Origin: Deltaproteobacteria bacterium | GTDB lineage: Bacteria > Myxococcota_A > UBA796 > UBA2385 | Length of the DNA stretch: 47,833 nt | Assembly: GCA_018401435.1 (NCBI GenBank) | Contig: JAGYJW010000052.1 | Coordinates: 1-47,833 of the forward strand | Direction of reading: 5' to 3' | Shown: positions 8,835 through 15,807 of the stretch, piece after piece | Layout of the letters: the number at the start of each line of letters is the position of its first letter | Position numbering within the stretch: position 1 is the stretch's first letter | Program-made: the position numbers and the translations under genes | The notes under the pieces: generated by a model | What the model saw: only the letters and a program-made list of their open reading frames with translations | Database searches by the model: none | What the model was told of the DNA's origin: nothing

Positions 8835-8864
8835 ACCCTAGCCCTGGGCAGGGGGCCGGCACAA
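8835..8864 (-). promoter_or_regulatory. Promoter-like TTGTGC-18-TAGGGT
   Basis: Minus-strand TTGTGC (8864-8859) and TAGGGT (8840-8835) are separated by 18 bases, 15 bases before ATG 8819. The -10-like box TAGGGT also occurs before the usp gene (29488). Confidence 0.3.
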
Positions 8865-8881
8865 GGGGGAGCGACGCTGCT

Positions 8882-8910
8882 GGCGGGAGGCCGCAGAGCT
8901 GACATAGGCT
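8882..8910 (+). promoter_or_regulatory. Promoter-like GGCGGG-17-TAGGCT signature
   Basis: GGCGGG (8882-8887) and TAGGCT (8905-8910), 44 bases before the barrel-protein ATG. This matches in sequence and spacing the sites before 3563 and 25985. Confidence 0.4.
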
Positions 8911-8954
8911 GGCCGTCCGGGTCGCGCTGGCGACCCCCGCCATGGGGAGCCCCG

Positions 8955-10169
8955 ATGGGTCGTGTTGCCTCCGCCATCGCCCTGCTGCTCGGCCTGCTCG
9001 CGGCCGGTCCGGTCAGGGGCGAAGACGCGGCCGGCACACCCACAGATGCCCCGGACCCGATCCCCGACCCGCCACAGTGGGCCTTCTTCGCCGCACCCCT
9101 GGTGACCTATGACTCGGTCTATCGGCTGGGCGGCGGCGCATTCGGCCAGGTGGTGCGGGCCGACCCCACCGGCGTCGAGCCCTTCAAGGCCAGCATCTCT
9201 GGGCAGGCCTATCTGACCACCGGCGGATACCAGAGCCACTACCTCTACTTTGACCTGCCGGCCCTCGCCGGCTCCCGCTTTCGATGGGGGGGGCGGGTGC
9301 GCCGCATCGTCTTCACGGGCGCGTCTTATTACGGACTCGGCAACGACCTCCCCCGGGACGATGTGGGCGAGGGCTCGAAGCGCTATCAATACCAGGCACG
9401 CCGGCTGCTGATGCGCACGGACCTGCGGCGCCGGGTGGGCCGCAGCCAGTGGGAGCTCTATGGCACCTACACCTGGAGCCTGGAGGGGGTGAGCGCCTAC
9501 ACGCCCTCCTTGCTGCAAGAGGAGCAGCCCCAGGGCTGGCAGGGCGGCAAGATGGCCTGGGGGCAGCTGGGCGGCTTCTATGACACCCGCACCGACGAGA
9601 TCGACCCCTGGGACGGCATCACCTTGGATCTTGCGGTGCGCGCCGCGGCCCCCTGGCTGGGGTCGGACTGGCTGGCCACGGGCACCTATGCCGCCTTCTC
9701 GGGCTGGTGGAGCCTCAGCCCGAGGCTGGTGCTGGCCGGACGCTTCCTGGTGGACAGCGTCTGGGGCAACCCGCCCTTCTTCACCCGGGCCACCCTGGGC
9801 GGGCTGGCAGGGACCGTGGTGGGGGGGCGCTTCTTGCTCCGCGGCCTGCCCGAAGAGCGCCTGCGGGCGGACGCGGTGGCAGCCAGCCAGCTGGAATTGC
9901 GTTTCCGTTTCGCCAACCTCACCCTCTTTCGAAAGGTGGGGCTGGGGCTGGCCCTGGCGCCCTTTGTGGACGCCGCCCAGGTCGCCACCTGGGAGAACGA
10001 GGTGTCGCCCTTCGATCCCCATGTGACTGGGGGGGGCGGCCTGCGGATCAACATCAATGACCTGCTGATCTTGCGGGCCGATGTGGGCGTGGGCGTGGAG
10101 CGTTATGTGGACGCGCCCACCCGGCGGCCGATGGTTCAGGTCTATGTGCTGTCGGGACACCCCTTCTGA
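8955..10169 (+). CDS. Omp85/surface-antigen family outer-membrane beta-barrel
   Basis: 404 residues. ATG 8955 has GGGGAG upstream and starts a Sec signal peptide (about 1-22, ending near GPVRGED). The mature protein is alternating hydrophobic strands with aromatic ends. It carries the D15/Omp85 hallmark near 290-315 (LRGLPEERL followed by a LELRFRF strand), then a PFVDAAQV strand and a final strand near the C-terminus, which ends in Phe as barrel proteins do. There is no POTRA domain: after the signal peptide the barrel begins almost at once, so it is a short, barrel-only member. It probably acts as an outer-membrane pore or lipid/protein translocation module with another partner. Confidence 0.8.
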   Translation: MGRVASAIALLLGLLAAGPVRGEDAAGTPTDAPDPIPDPPQWAFFAAPLVTYDSVYRLGGGAFGQVVRADPTGVEPFKASISGQAYLTTGGYQSHYLYFDLPALAGSRFRWGGRVRRIVFTGASYYGLGNDLPRDDVGEGSKRYQYQARRLLMRTDLRRRVGRSQWELYGTYTWSLEGVSAYTPSLLQEEQPQGWQGGKMAWGQLGGFYDTRTDEIDPWDGITLDLAVRAAAPWLGSDWLATGTYAAFSGWWSLSPRLVLAGRFLVDSVWGNPPFFTRATLGGLAGTVVGGRFLLRGLPEERLRADAVAASQLELRFRFANLTLFRKVGLGLALAPFVDAAQVATWENEVSPFDPHVTGGGGLRININDLLILRADVGVGVERYVDAPTRRPMVQVYVLSGHPF

Positions 10170-10177
10170 CGCAGGCG

Positions 10178-10195
10178 CCGATCCAAAAGGGTCGG
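10178..10195 (+). terminator. Hairpin after the barrel gene
   Basis: CCGATCC-AAAA-GGGTCGG, a 7-base stem with one G-U pair and an A4 loop, 9 bases after the stop. No T-run follows. Confidence 0.35.
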
Positions 10196-10310
10196 ACGGA
10201 TGCAGATCGCCCCCGTCCTGCCCTTGCCGACCCCTGATTTCGTGGGTAGCGCGATGGGCCCGCCTGTGGCAGTATCCGCGCCCCCCGTCTGACAGACCCC
10301 TGGAGTTCCG

Positions 10311-10721
10311 ATGAGCGACGCGACCCAAGATACCCAGCTTCCTCCCGACGAGTACCTCTCCGAAAAGGAGGTCCGGCACCTGCAGGGCATCATCAAGGGC
10401 CGCCTGGGCATCCTCACCGACAACAGCCGCATCGCCGTGAGCCAGCTCACCGATGATCGGCCCCAGGACGCTGACGCCTTGGACCTGGCCACCAGCGAGA
10501 GCGACCGGGACTTCGTCCTGCGCATCGCCGGCCGTGAGCGCCACATGATCAGCAAGCTGCGGGGCGCCCTGCACCGCATGGAAGAGGGCGAATACGGCGT
10601 CTGCGAGACCTGCGGCGAGGCCATCACCTACCGCCGCCTGCTCGTGCGTCCGGTCGCCACCCAGTGCATCGACTGCAAGACGCAGGCCGAGCAGATCGAG
10701 CGCCGGGACCGCGACTACTGA
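10311..10721 (+). CDS. dksA: DksA/TraR-family zinc-finger transcription factor
   Basis: 136 residues, close to the usual DksA length. It would bind the RNA polymerase secondary channel and, with ppGpp, retune promoters in the stringent response. An N-terminal coiled-coil region carries D55-x-x-D58-x-A60, matching the acidic coiled-coil tip of E. coli DksA. The C-terminal four-cysteine zinc finger is complete (C98-x2-C101, C119-x2-C122). ATG has TGGAG 5 bases upstream. Its TGA overlaps the ATG of the macrodomain gene (TGATG), so the two are translationally coupled; it is the first gene of a five-gene overlapping run. Confidence 0.9.
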   Translation: MSDATQDTQLPPDEYLSEKEVRHLQGIIKGRLGILTDNSRIAVSQLTDDRPQDADALDLATSESDRDFVLRIAGRERHMISKLRGALHRMEEGEYGVCETCGEAITYRRLLVRPVATQCIDCKTQAEQIERRDRDY

Positions 10722-11278
10722 TGGCCCGCTGGTCGCTGCCCAGGGGGGCGGCGCTGGTCCTGGAGCAGGGTGATCTCACCCGCGCGGCGGTGGACGCTGT
10801 GGTCAACGCGGCCAATGACGGGCTGTTGGGCGGGGGTGGCGTAGACGGCGCCATCCACCGGGCCGCCGGGCCCGATCTGCTCGAAGCCTGCCGGCGCATT
10901 CCCAAGCACCAGGGCAAGCGCTGCCCGGTGGGGCAAGCGCGCCTGACGCCGGGCTACAACCTGGCGGCCCGCTTCGTGATTCACACCGTGGGGCCGATCT
11001 TCCGCAGCGATCCGGATCCGCCCGGCCACCTCGCGGCGGCCCACCGCAGCAGCTTGCGCCTGGCCCGCGAACACGAGCTGCAGACCGTGGCCTTTCCCGC
11101 CATCTCTTGTGGCGTCTATGGCTACCCCCCGGAGCAAGCGGCCCCCATCGCCCTGGGCGTGGCCGTGGCCGAGGCTGAGGGCTTTGCCGAGCTGCGCTTC
11201 GTGCTCTACAGCGAGGCCCTGCTGTCCCTCTTCGTCGATGCGGCCGAGGCCCTCCTGGGCCCGCCAGCGGCGCGCTGA
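10721..11278 (+). CDS. Macrodomain protein (ADP-ribose / O-acetyl-ADP-ribose hydrolase type)
   Basis: 185 residues, a single macrodomain. Visible signatures: GDLT (17-20), the NAAN segment running into GGGGVDGAIH (29-46), GYNL...VIHTVGP (78-92), and the phosphate-binding loop PAISCGVYGYP (126-136). These are typical of MacroD/YmdB-type enzymes that remove ADP-ribose from proteins or hydrolyse O-acetyl-ADP-ribose. The start at 10721 is fixed by the overlap with the dksA stop. Its own TGA is directly followed by the next ATG. Pairing with a stringent-response factor is unusual and suggests a shared stress condition. Confidence 0.9.
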   Translation: MARWSLPRGAALVLEQGDLTRAAVDAVVNAANDGLLGGGGVDGAIHRAAGPDLLEACRRIPKHQGKRCPVGQARLTPGYNLAARFVIHTVGPIFRSDPDPPGHLAAAHRSSLRLAREHELQTVAFPAISCGVYGYPPEQAAPIALGVAVAEAEGFAELRFVLYSEALLSLFVDAAEALLGPPAAR

Positions 11279-11875
11279 ATGTCGGCGCCCCACAGCCACG
11301 GGCTCAAGATCGCGCTGGGGGTGGCCCTGCTGGCCGCCGTGCTGGGGGCCGTGGGGCTGCGCGGGGCCCGAGAGGCGCCGCCCGATCACCCCACGACGCC
11401 CCCTGTGCCGGCGACCCGCGCGCCGCCTGCCGAGCACAGCTCCCAGGCCGCGCCCGCCGCTGCCGATCCCGGTCCCCAGCCAGCCGTCCCGGTGACAAAG
11501 GCCGCCGCTGCCGCGCCGGATCCAGCGGGACCGGCTGCGCTGGCCACCGCCCAGGCCAGCAAGCAAGGCAGCGCGCTCCCGCCGCCCCTCAGCGAGGAGC
11601 AGGAACACAGCCTGGATGTGCTCCTATCCTTCATTTTCGACGAGGGGCTGCCCGACGCGACGGGCCGCGCCTTGAGGGCGTCTACCGCAGCACCTGGTCC
11701 CAGGCCGCCACGGTGCGGGCCGCGGTCCAGGCGGGGGATCTGGACGAGGAGCAGGCCCGCGAGGCCGACGCCTTGCTGCGCCAGCAGGCCGGCAGCCGCG
11801 TCGGCGAGCTGCTGATCCTGCGCAGCGCCAGCGCCGCGGGCGGCGATGCGCGACGCCCAGGCGGGTGGCCTGTGA
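11279..11875 (+). CDS. Pro/Ala-rich single-pass membrane protein, two frame breaks
   Basis: The ATG directly follows the macrodomain stop. The N-terminus is a transmembrane helix (about 9-27), then a Pro/Ala linker (about 30-105) and a helical region beginning SEEQEHSLDVLL. The good frame shifts near 11670 (GRAL then EGVYRSTW) and back again near 11815-11830, giving a C-terminus MRDAQAGGL and a TGA at 11873. That stop overlaps the GTG (11872) of the next gene as GTGA, which is the best reason to accept both shifts. Length would be about 198 residues. It is probably a periplasm-facing protein of unknown role. The compensating breaks look like assembly indels. Confidence 0.5.
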
Positions 11876-12702
11876 GCGGCCCCAATCGCGTAAAGGAGCT
11901 GGCCGAGTGGTTGGAGGGCCGCGGCGTGGCAGCCGACGGTGTGCGCGCCCTCGAGACGGAGCTGGACGCGTTGGAGCGCCCCGCCGGCCTCTGGTCCCGC
12001 ATGAAGAAGGGCGCCTTGGGCCTGGCCCGTCGGCAGTGGGCCCACATCCTCGGCGAGCTGGAGGAGAGCAAGGAGGTGCTGGCGCTGGTGCGCCGCGCCC
12101 AGGCCGGCGAGTCCCTCCAGCCGGCCGAACAGGAGCTGGTTCGCGGGCAGCTCTTCGACATGCTGCGGGTGGCGCCGGCAGGGCTGATGGTGGTGGCCCT
12201 TCAGGTCTTTCCCATCCCCGGCACCGGCCTGCTCGCGCCGTGGGTGCTGATGCGCCTGGGGCTGATGCCCTCGCGCTGGCGCGAGGCCCACCTGCTCGAC
12301 CAGCTCCGCAAGGAGTCCGAGCGCCTGCGCGCCGCGCACCTGGACGAAGAGGCCGACGCCATCGACGCCCTGGAGCGCTCCTTGACCGAGGAGGGCGAGG
12401 CCCGGGAGCGGCGGGCCAGCGAGGCGACGCTGCTGGCCTGGTGGGATGCCGATGGAGACGGGCAGTGGTCCGCCGAGGAGCGTGCCGCCTACGATGCCGC
12501 CCTCGATGAGCTGGCGGCGGGATTGAGCCACAGCCGGCAACAGCGCCGCTGGTTCCTGGCCTGGCGCCACCACGTCTTTGGCCCCGCCCGCCTCGATGAC
12601 CTCCAGGAGCAGCGCCCCGACGGCGAGCTGCTGGTGAGCCTGGATGGCAGCCGGCAGTGGGTGCGGCTCTCTGATCTCCTGGAGCGGGATACTCCGTCTT
12701 GA
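11872..12702 (+). CDS. LETM1-like protein with a C-terminal EF-hand
   Basis: 276 residues. The core (about 85-160) has the LETM1-like pattern: RGQLFDMLRVAPAG, a hydrophobic segment ending FPIPGTGLLAPWVLMRLGLMPS, then a basic helical region. A canonical EF-hand loop follows (D192-x-D194-x-D196-G-Q-W-S200-x-x-E203). Mitochondrial LETM1, which supports K+/H+ or Ca2+ exchange, also combines a LETM domain and an EF-hand. The start GTG overlaps the preceding stop and the TGA overlaps the next start (TTGA). The LETM assignment rests on pattern recognition; calcium binding is likely from the loop residues. A role in cation homeostasis is inferred. Confidence 0.6.
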   Translation: MSGPNRVKELAEWLEGRGVAADGVRALETELDALERPAGLWSRMKKGALGLARRQWAHILGELEESKEVLALVRRAQAGESLQPAEQELVRGQLFDMLRVAPAGLMVVALQVFPIPGTGLLAPWVLMRLGLMPSRWREAHLLDQLRKESERLRAAHLDEEADAIDALERSLTEEGEARERRASEATLLAWWDADGDGQWSAEERAAYDAALDELAAGLSHSRQQRRWFLAWRHHVFGPARLDDLQEQRPDGELLVSLDGSRQWVRLSDLLERDTPS

Positions 12703-14003
12703 AGGCCGTTTCCCGGCCATTTCTGCTCCTCCTCGCCATGGCGGCCCTGGGCAGCCGGCTGGTCTGGGTGATCCGCGTGCACCCGCCGGGGGAGGCCCTC
12801 TTCAGCGATATGGGCGGCTACTTTGGCCGGGCGACGGCGCTGGTGGCCACCGGCGAGCTGCTGGGGGCGCGCACCCCACCCTCTACCCGCCGGGCACCCA
12901 CCGGCTGCTGGCGCTGCCTCGCCCTGGGGGGCGCGAAAGGGGCTGCGGTGCTCTGGGCCCTGCGGTCGGCGGCCGCGCCGGTCCTGGGGGCCCTGCTGGG
13001 GGCCCGCGTGGGCAGCCGCCCCTGGGTAGGGCCCACCCTGGGCCTGCTGCTGCTGGCCTGGCCGCCGCACCTCAGCCAGGCGGGCTACTTCCTGTCCGAG
13101 ACGCCGGCCCTCAGCCTGCAATTGCTGGCCACGCTCCTGCTCGCGCGGCTTCTGCAAGAGGGCCGGGGGGCCTGGGGCGCCGGCCTGGCCTTGGCCCTGG
13201 CCTTTCTGGTGCGCCCGCAGGTCGCGGTCTTTGGGGGACTCGCCGGCATGCTGCTGCTGCGCCGCCAGCCGCGGGCCCTGCTGGGCCTGGCCCTGCCCGG
13301 GCTGCTGGCCGCGGCCTGGATGGTGGGCTTGCACCACCGCGCCACCGGCACCCTGGCGCTGACGGGCAATGGCGCGGTCAACCAGGCGGTGGCCCGCTGC
13401 AGCCTGCTGCGCCTGGAGACCTATGGCAGCGAGGCCGGGCGGGCAGCGGCGGTGGCCGGGCGCCGGGGGGGCTGGTCCTGGTGGTTGGAGCCCCCCTCCT
13501 TTCGAGAACATGCCGCCCGCCTTCCGTCCCAGCACCCCTTGGCCCTGCGGCCGGCCCTGGGGCCCGATCCCGTGCGCGTGGTGGGCGCGATTGACGAGAT
13601 CGCCCTGAGCCGGCGGCTGGCCGCCCGCTGCGTGGCGGTGACCGGCCTGGGGGAGCAGCTGCGCTCTGCCCTGGTGCACAGCCTGCTGCTGTGGTGGAGC
13701 GACCGCCCCTGGCCCGAGATCAGCTGGGCAGCGCCCGGCACCCGGACCGCTGTGCGCCTGTCCCATCGGCTGGCGGGCGGGCTCGTCCTGCCCCTGGCCC
13801 TGGTGGGCGCCGCCTGGATCCTGCTGCGCCAGCGGGACCGGCCGGCCAGCCAGCTGGCGGGCCTGCAGGTGCTCGCGCTGCTCGGGGTCTCGGCGGTCTT
13901 TTTCGGCAGCCTGCGCCTGCGGGGGCCCACCGATCCCTACTTGCTGCTGCTGGCGCTCGAAGGGCTGATCGCCCTGAAAACGCGCTTCAGCGCCCCATCT
14001 TGA
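12699..14003 (+). CDS. GT-C-type integral membrane glycosyltransferase, frame breaks
   Basis: About 434 residues with roughly ten hydrophobic helices. The first loop after helix 1 has FSDMGGYF and should continue into TLYPPGTHRLLALP, the luminal motif of PMT/ArnT-like GT-C enzymes. That motif is present but in a shifted frame (about 12885-12940), so two compensating indels are needed, likely in the C-run near 12888 and the G-run near 12930. After the repair the rest is continuous. The start is TTG overlapping the previous stop by four bases. It probably transfers a sugar from a polyprenyl-phosphate donor. Its 3' end overlaps the convergent SCP2 gene by 17 bases. Confidence 0.6.
   Translation: MKAVSRPFLLLLAMAALGSRLVWVIRVHPPGEALFSDMGGYFGRATALVATGELLGARTPPSTRRAPTGCWRCLALGGAKGAAVLWALRSAAAPVLGALLGARVGSRPWVGPTLGLLLLAWPPHLSQAGYFLSETPALSLQLLATLLLARLLQEGRGAWGAGLALALAFLVRPQVAVFGGLAGMLLLRRQPRALLGLALPGLLAAAWMVGLHHRATGTLALTGNGAVNQAVARCSLLRLETYGSEAGRAAAVAGRRGGWSWWLEPPSFREHAARLPSQHPLALRPALGPDPVRVVGAIDEIALSRRLAARCVAVTGLGEQLRSALVHSLLLWWSDRPWPEISWAAPGTRTAVRLSHRLAGGLVLPLALVGAAWILLRQRDRPASQLAGLQVLALLGVSAVFFGSLRLRGPTDPYLLLLALEGLIALKTRFSAPS
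13982..13993 (-). terminator. Intrinsic terminator of the SCP2 gene, containing its stop codon
   Basis: On the minus strand GCGC-TGAA-GCGC is followed by G and four T. The TGA in the loop is the SCP2 stop codon. It is the only hairpin in the window with a clear T-run. Confidence 0.5.
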
Positions 14004-14304
14004 ACAGGACGGGCAGCTGCTTGAGCAGGTCCACGCTGCTGGTCTTGATCTTGCCGCGGGCGATGTCGATGGGGCCGGGCATCTTGCCTTCCAGCACCAT
14101 CTTCTCGAAGAGCTTGGGGTCGCACTTGAGCACGCAGTCCGCGGTGGAGATGGTGCGCCCGGCAGTCACCTCGACCTTGTCGGGATGGCAGATGGCCGTG
14201 TACTTCTCGTCGCCGATGGAGAAGTAGTAGCTGGTGGGGCGGGCCACCTTGCCCAGCTGGTAGCGGGTGGGCATGGCTTCGAAGATCTGGGAGATGACGG
14301 ACAT
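13987..14304 (-). CDS. SCP2 sterol-carrier-like domain protein
   Basis: 105 residues, a stand-alone SCP2 domain, which forms a hydrophobic pocket for lipids. Signatures include a YYFSIGDEKYTAICHPDKVEV strand pair in the first half, ADCVLKCDPKLFEKMV (about 55-70) and GPIDIARGKIKTSSVDLLKQL at the end, matching the usual decreasing-return-on-lipid-binding region (G-x-I-x-x-x-G). The start ATG 14304 has GGAGG-like sequence upstream (the opposite strand reads cctccgggtggagg). It is monocistronic. Role: carrier of an acyl or isoprenoid lipid, substrate unknown. Confidence 0.8.
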   Translation of the reverse strand: MSVISQIFEAMPTRYQLGKVARPTSYYFSIGDEKYTAICHPDKVEVTAGRTISTADCVLKCDPKLFEKMVLEGKMPGPIDIARGKIKTSSVDLLKQLPVLFKMGR

Positions 14305-14411
14305 CGGGCCTCCGGGTGGAGGGAGTGTAGCAACGGCGCCGCCCCACCGGTACCCGCCCCTTGCGCCGGCCGAGAGCCCGTGAGACTGTGGCGCCGTCGA
14401 CGGGAGGCCCC

Positions 14412-15725
14412 ATGTTCGGTAGCCCCGCCATCCGGCGCCGGCTGGAGCGCGCCCACCCCGCCCTCTTCATCGCATTCGCGATGGTGGCGGCTTTCTCGAC
14501 CTACTTCAGCATGTACGCCTTCCGCAAGCCCTTCACGGCAGGCACCTATGCGGACCTGGCGCCCATCGCGCTGCCCTATGTCGGGGTCGTCAGCTACAAG
14601 ACCCTGCTGATCATCACGCAGGTCCTGGGCTACTGCACGTCCAAGTTCCTGGGCATCAAGATCATCAGCGAGATGACCCCGGCGCGCCGGGCCTGGGCCA
14701 TCCTGGCCTGCATCGCGGTGGCCTGGGGCGCCCTGCTGCTCTTCGCCTTGATCCCCGCGCCCTACAACATCGCCATGCTCTTCATCAACGGCCTGCCTCT
14801 GGGCATGATCTGGGGCCTGGTCTTTGGTTTCCTGGAGGGCCGGCGGGTGAGCGAGCCCTTGGGGGCCGGCCTGAGCGCCAGCTACATCCTGGCCAGCGGC
14901 GCGGTGAAGTCCATCGGCCGCTGGATGGTGGTGGACCTGGGCGTGCCCGAGTTCTGGATGCCCTTCGCCACGGGCGCCCTCTTCGTGATTCCCATGCTCA
15001 TCGTCGTCTTCATGCTGGCCAGCCTGCCGCCCCCCAGCGCCGAGGACGAGGCGGCGCGGTCCCCCCGCGTGCCCATGGACGCCCAAGCCCGCAAGGCCTT
15101 CTTCTTGGCCTACCTGCCGGGCTTGCTGCCCCTCACCCTGCTCTACATCGTGCTCACGGCCTACCGGGACATCCGGGACAACTTCGCGGTCGAGCTGTGG
15201 GCGGCCGTCGGCTATGCCGAAGAGCCCGCGATCATCGGCTACTCCGAGATCCCTGTTGCCTTTGGCGTGATGCTGGCCCTGGCCTTGCTGCTGCTGATCC
15301 GCGACAACCGCACGGCCCTGGTGGTGGTGCACGCCTTCATGGCCACCGGCACCTTCCTGGTGGGCAGCCTGACCCTGGGTTGGGAGCTTGGTTACGTCAG
15401 CCCCGAAGTCTGGATGATCGGCGTCGGCTTTGGGCTCTACCTCGCCTATGTGCCCTATGGCTGCGTTCTCTTCGACCGCCTCTTTGCAGCGGTGGGGGCG
15501 GTGGGCACCGCCGGCTTCTTGATCTACGTGACCGACGCCTTTGGCTATTTCGGGGCGGTCTGCCTGATGCTCTACAAGGATCTGGGCGCGGCGGAGATCT
15601 CGTGGCTGAGCTTCTTTACGACCGCCAGCTACGCCACGGCCATCGTCTGCACCAGCCTCTACCTGATCAGCATGGCCTACTTCACCGCCCGCACCCGGCG
15701 GGGGGGGCGCAGCGCGGCGGCCTGA
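14412..15725 (+). CDS. DUF5690-family multi-pass membrane protein
   Basis: 437 residues with about 12 hydrophobic helices, arranged like a major-facilitator-type transporter. The N-terminal AFSTYFSMYAFRKPFTAGTY and SYKTLLIITQVLGY, followed by SKFLGIKIISE, is the recognisable opening of the DUF5690 family. Loop LPLGMIWGLVFGFLEGRR is also family-typical. ATG 14412 follows GGGAGG. No substrate is known for the family, so transport is an inference from the fold. It is not obviously part of an operon; a hairpin follows before the kinase gene. Confidence 0.75.
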   Translation: MFGSPAIRRRLERAHPALFIAFAMVAAFSTYFSMYAFRKPFTAGTYADLAPIALPYVGVVSYKTLLIITQVLGYCTSKFLGIKIISEMTPARRAWAILACIAVAWGALLLFALIPAPYNIAMLFINGLPLGMIWGLVFGFLEGRRVSEPLGAGLSASYILASGAVKSIGRWMVVDLGVPEFWMPFATGALFVIPMLIVVFMLASLPPPSAEDEAARSPRVPMDAQARKAFFLAYLPGLLPLTLLYIVLTAYRDIRDNFAVELWAAVGYAEEPAIIGYSEIPVAFGVMLALALLLLIRDNRTALVVVHAFMATGTFLVGSLTLGWELGYVSPEVWMIGVGFGLYLAYVPYGCVLFDRLFAAVGAVGTAGFLIYVTDAFGYFGAVCLMLYKDLGAAEISWLSFFTTASYATAIVCTSLYLISMAYFTARTRRGGRSAAA

Positions 15726-15781
15726 ATCGGCGATCTCCCTCAAGCCGACCCCGCGCCGGCCGCAAAGGGGGGGGCGAGGGG

Positions 15782-15800
15782 CCCTGTCCCCCGCACAGGG
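15782..15800 (+). terminator. CCCTGT/ACAGGG hairpin between DUF5690 and the kinase gene
   Basis: A perfect 6-base stem with a 7-base loop. It could terminate the upstream gene. Its right arm also touches the AGGGGTG ribosome site of the kinase GTG at 15808, so it might sequester it. Confidence 0.3.
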
Positions 15801-15807
15801 GTGATGG

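Noticed and set aside
15766..15774. G8 homopolymer upstream of the hybrid kinase as a phase-variable tract
   Set aside because: It lies before the promoter/ribosome site region, not in a coding frame, and fits assembly-error-prone G runs as easily.
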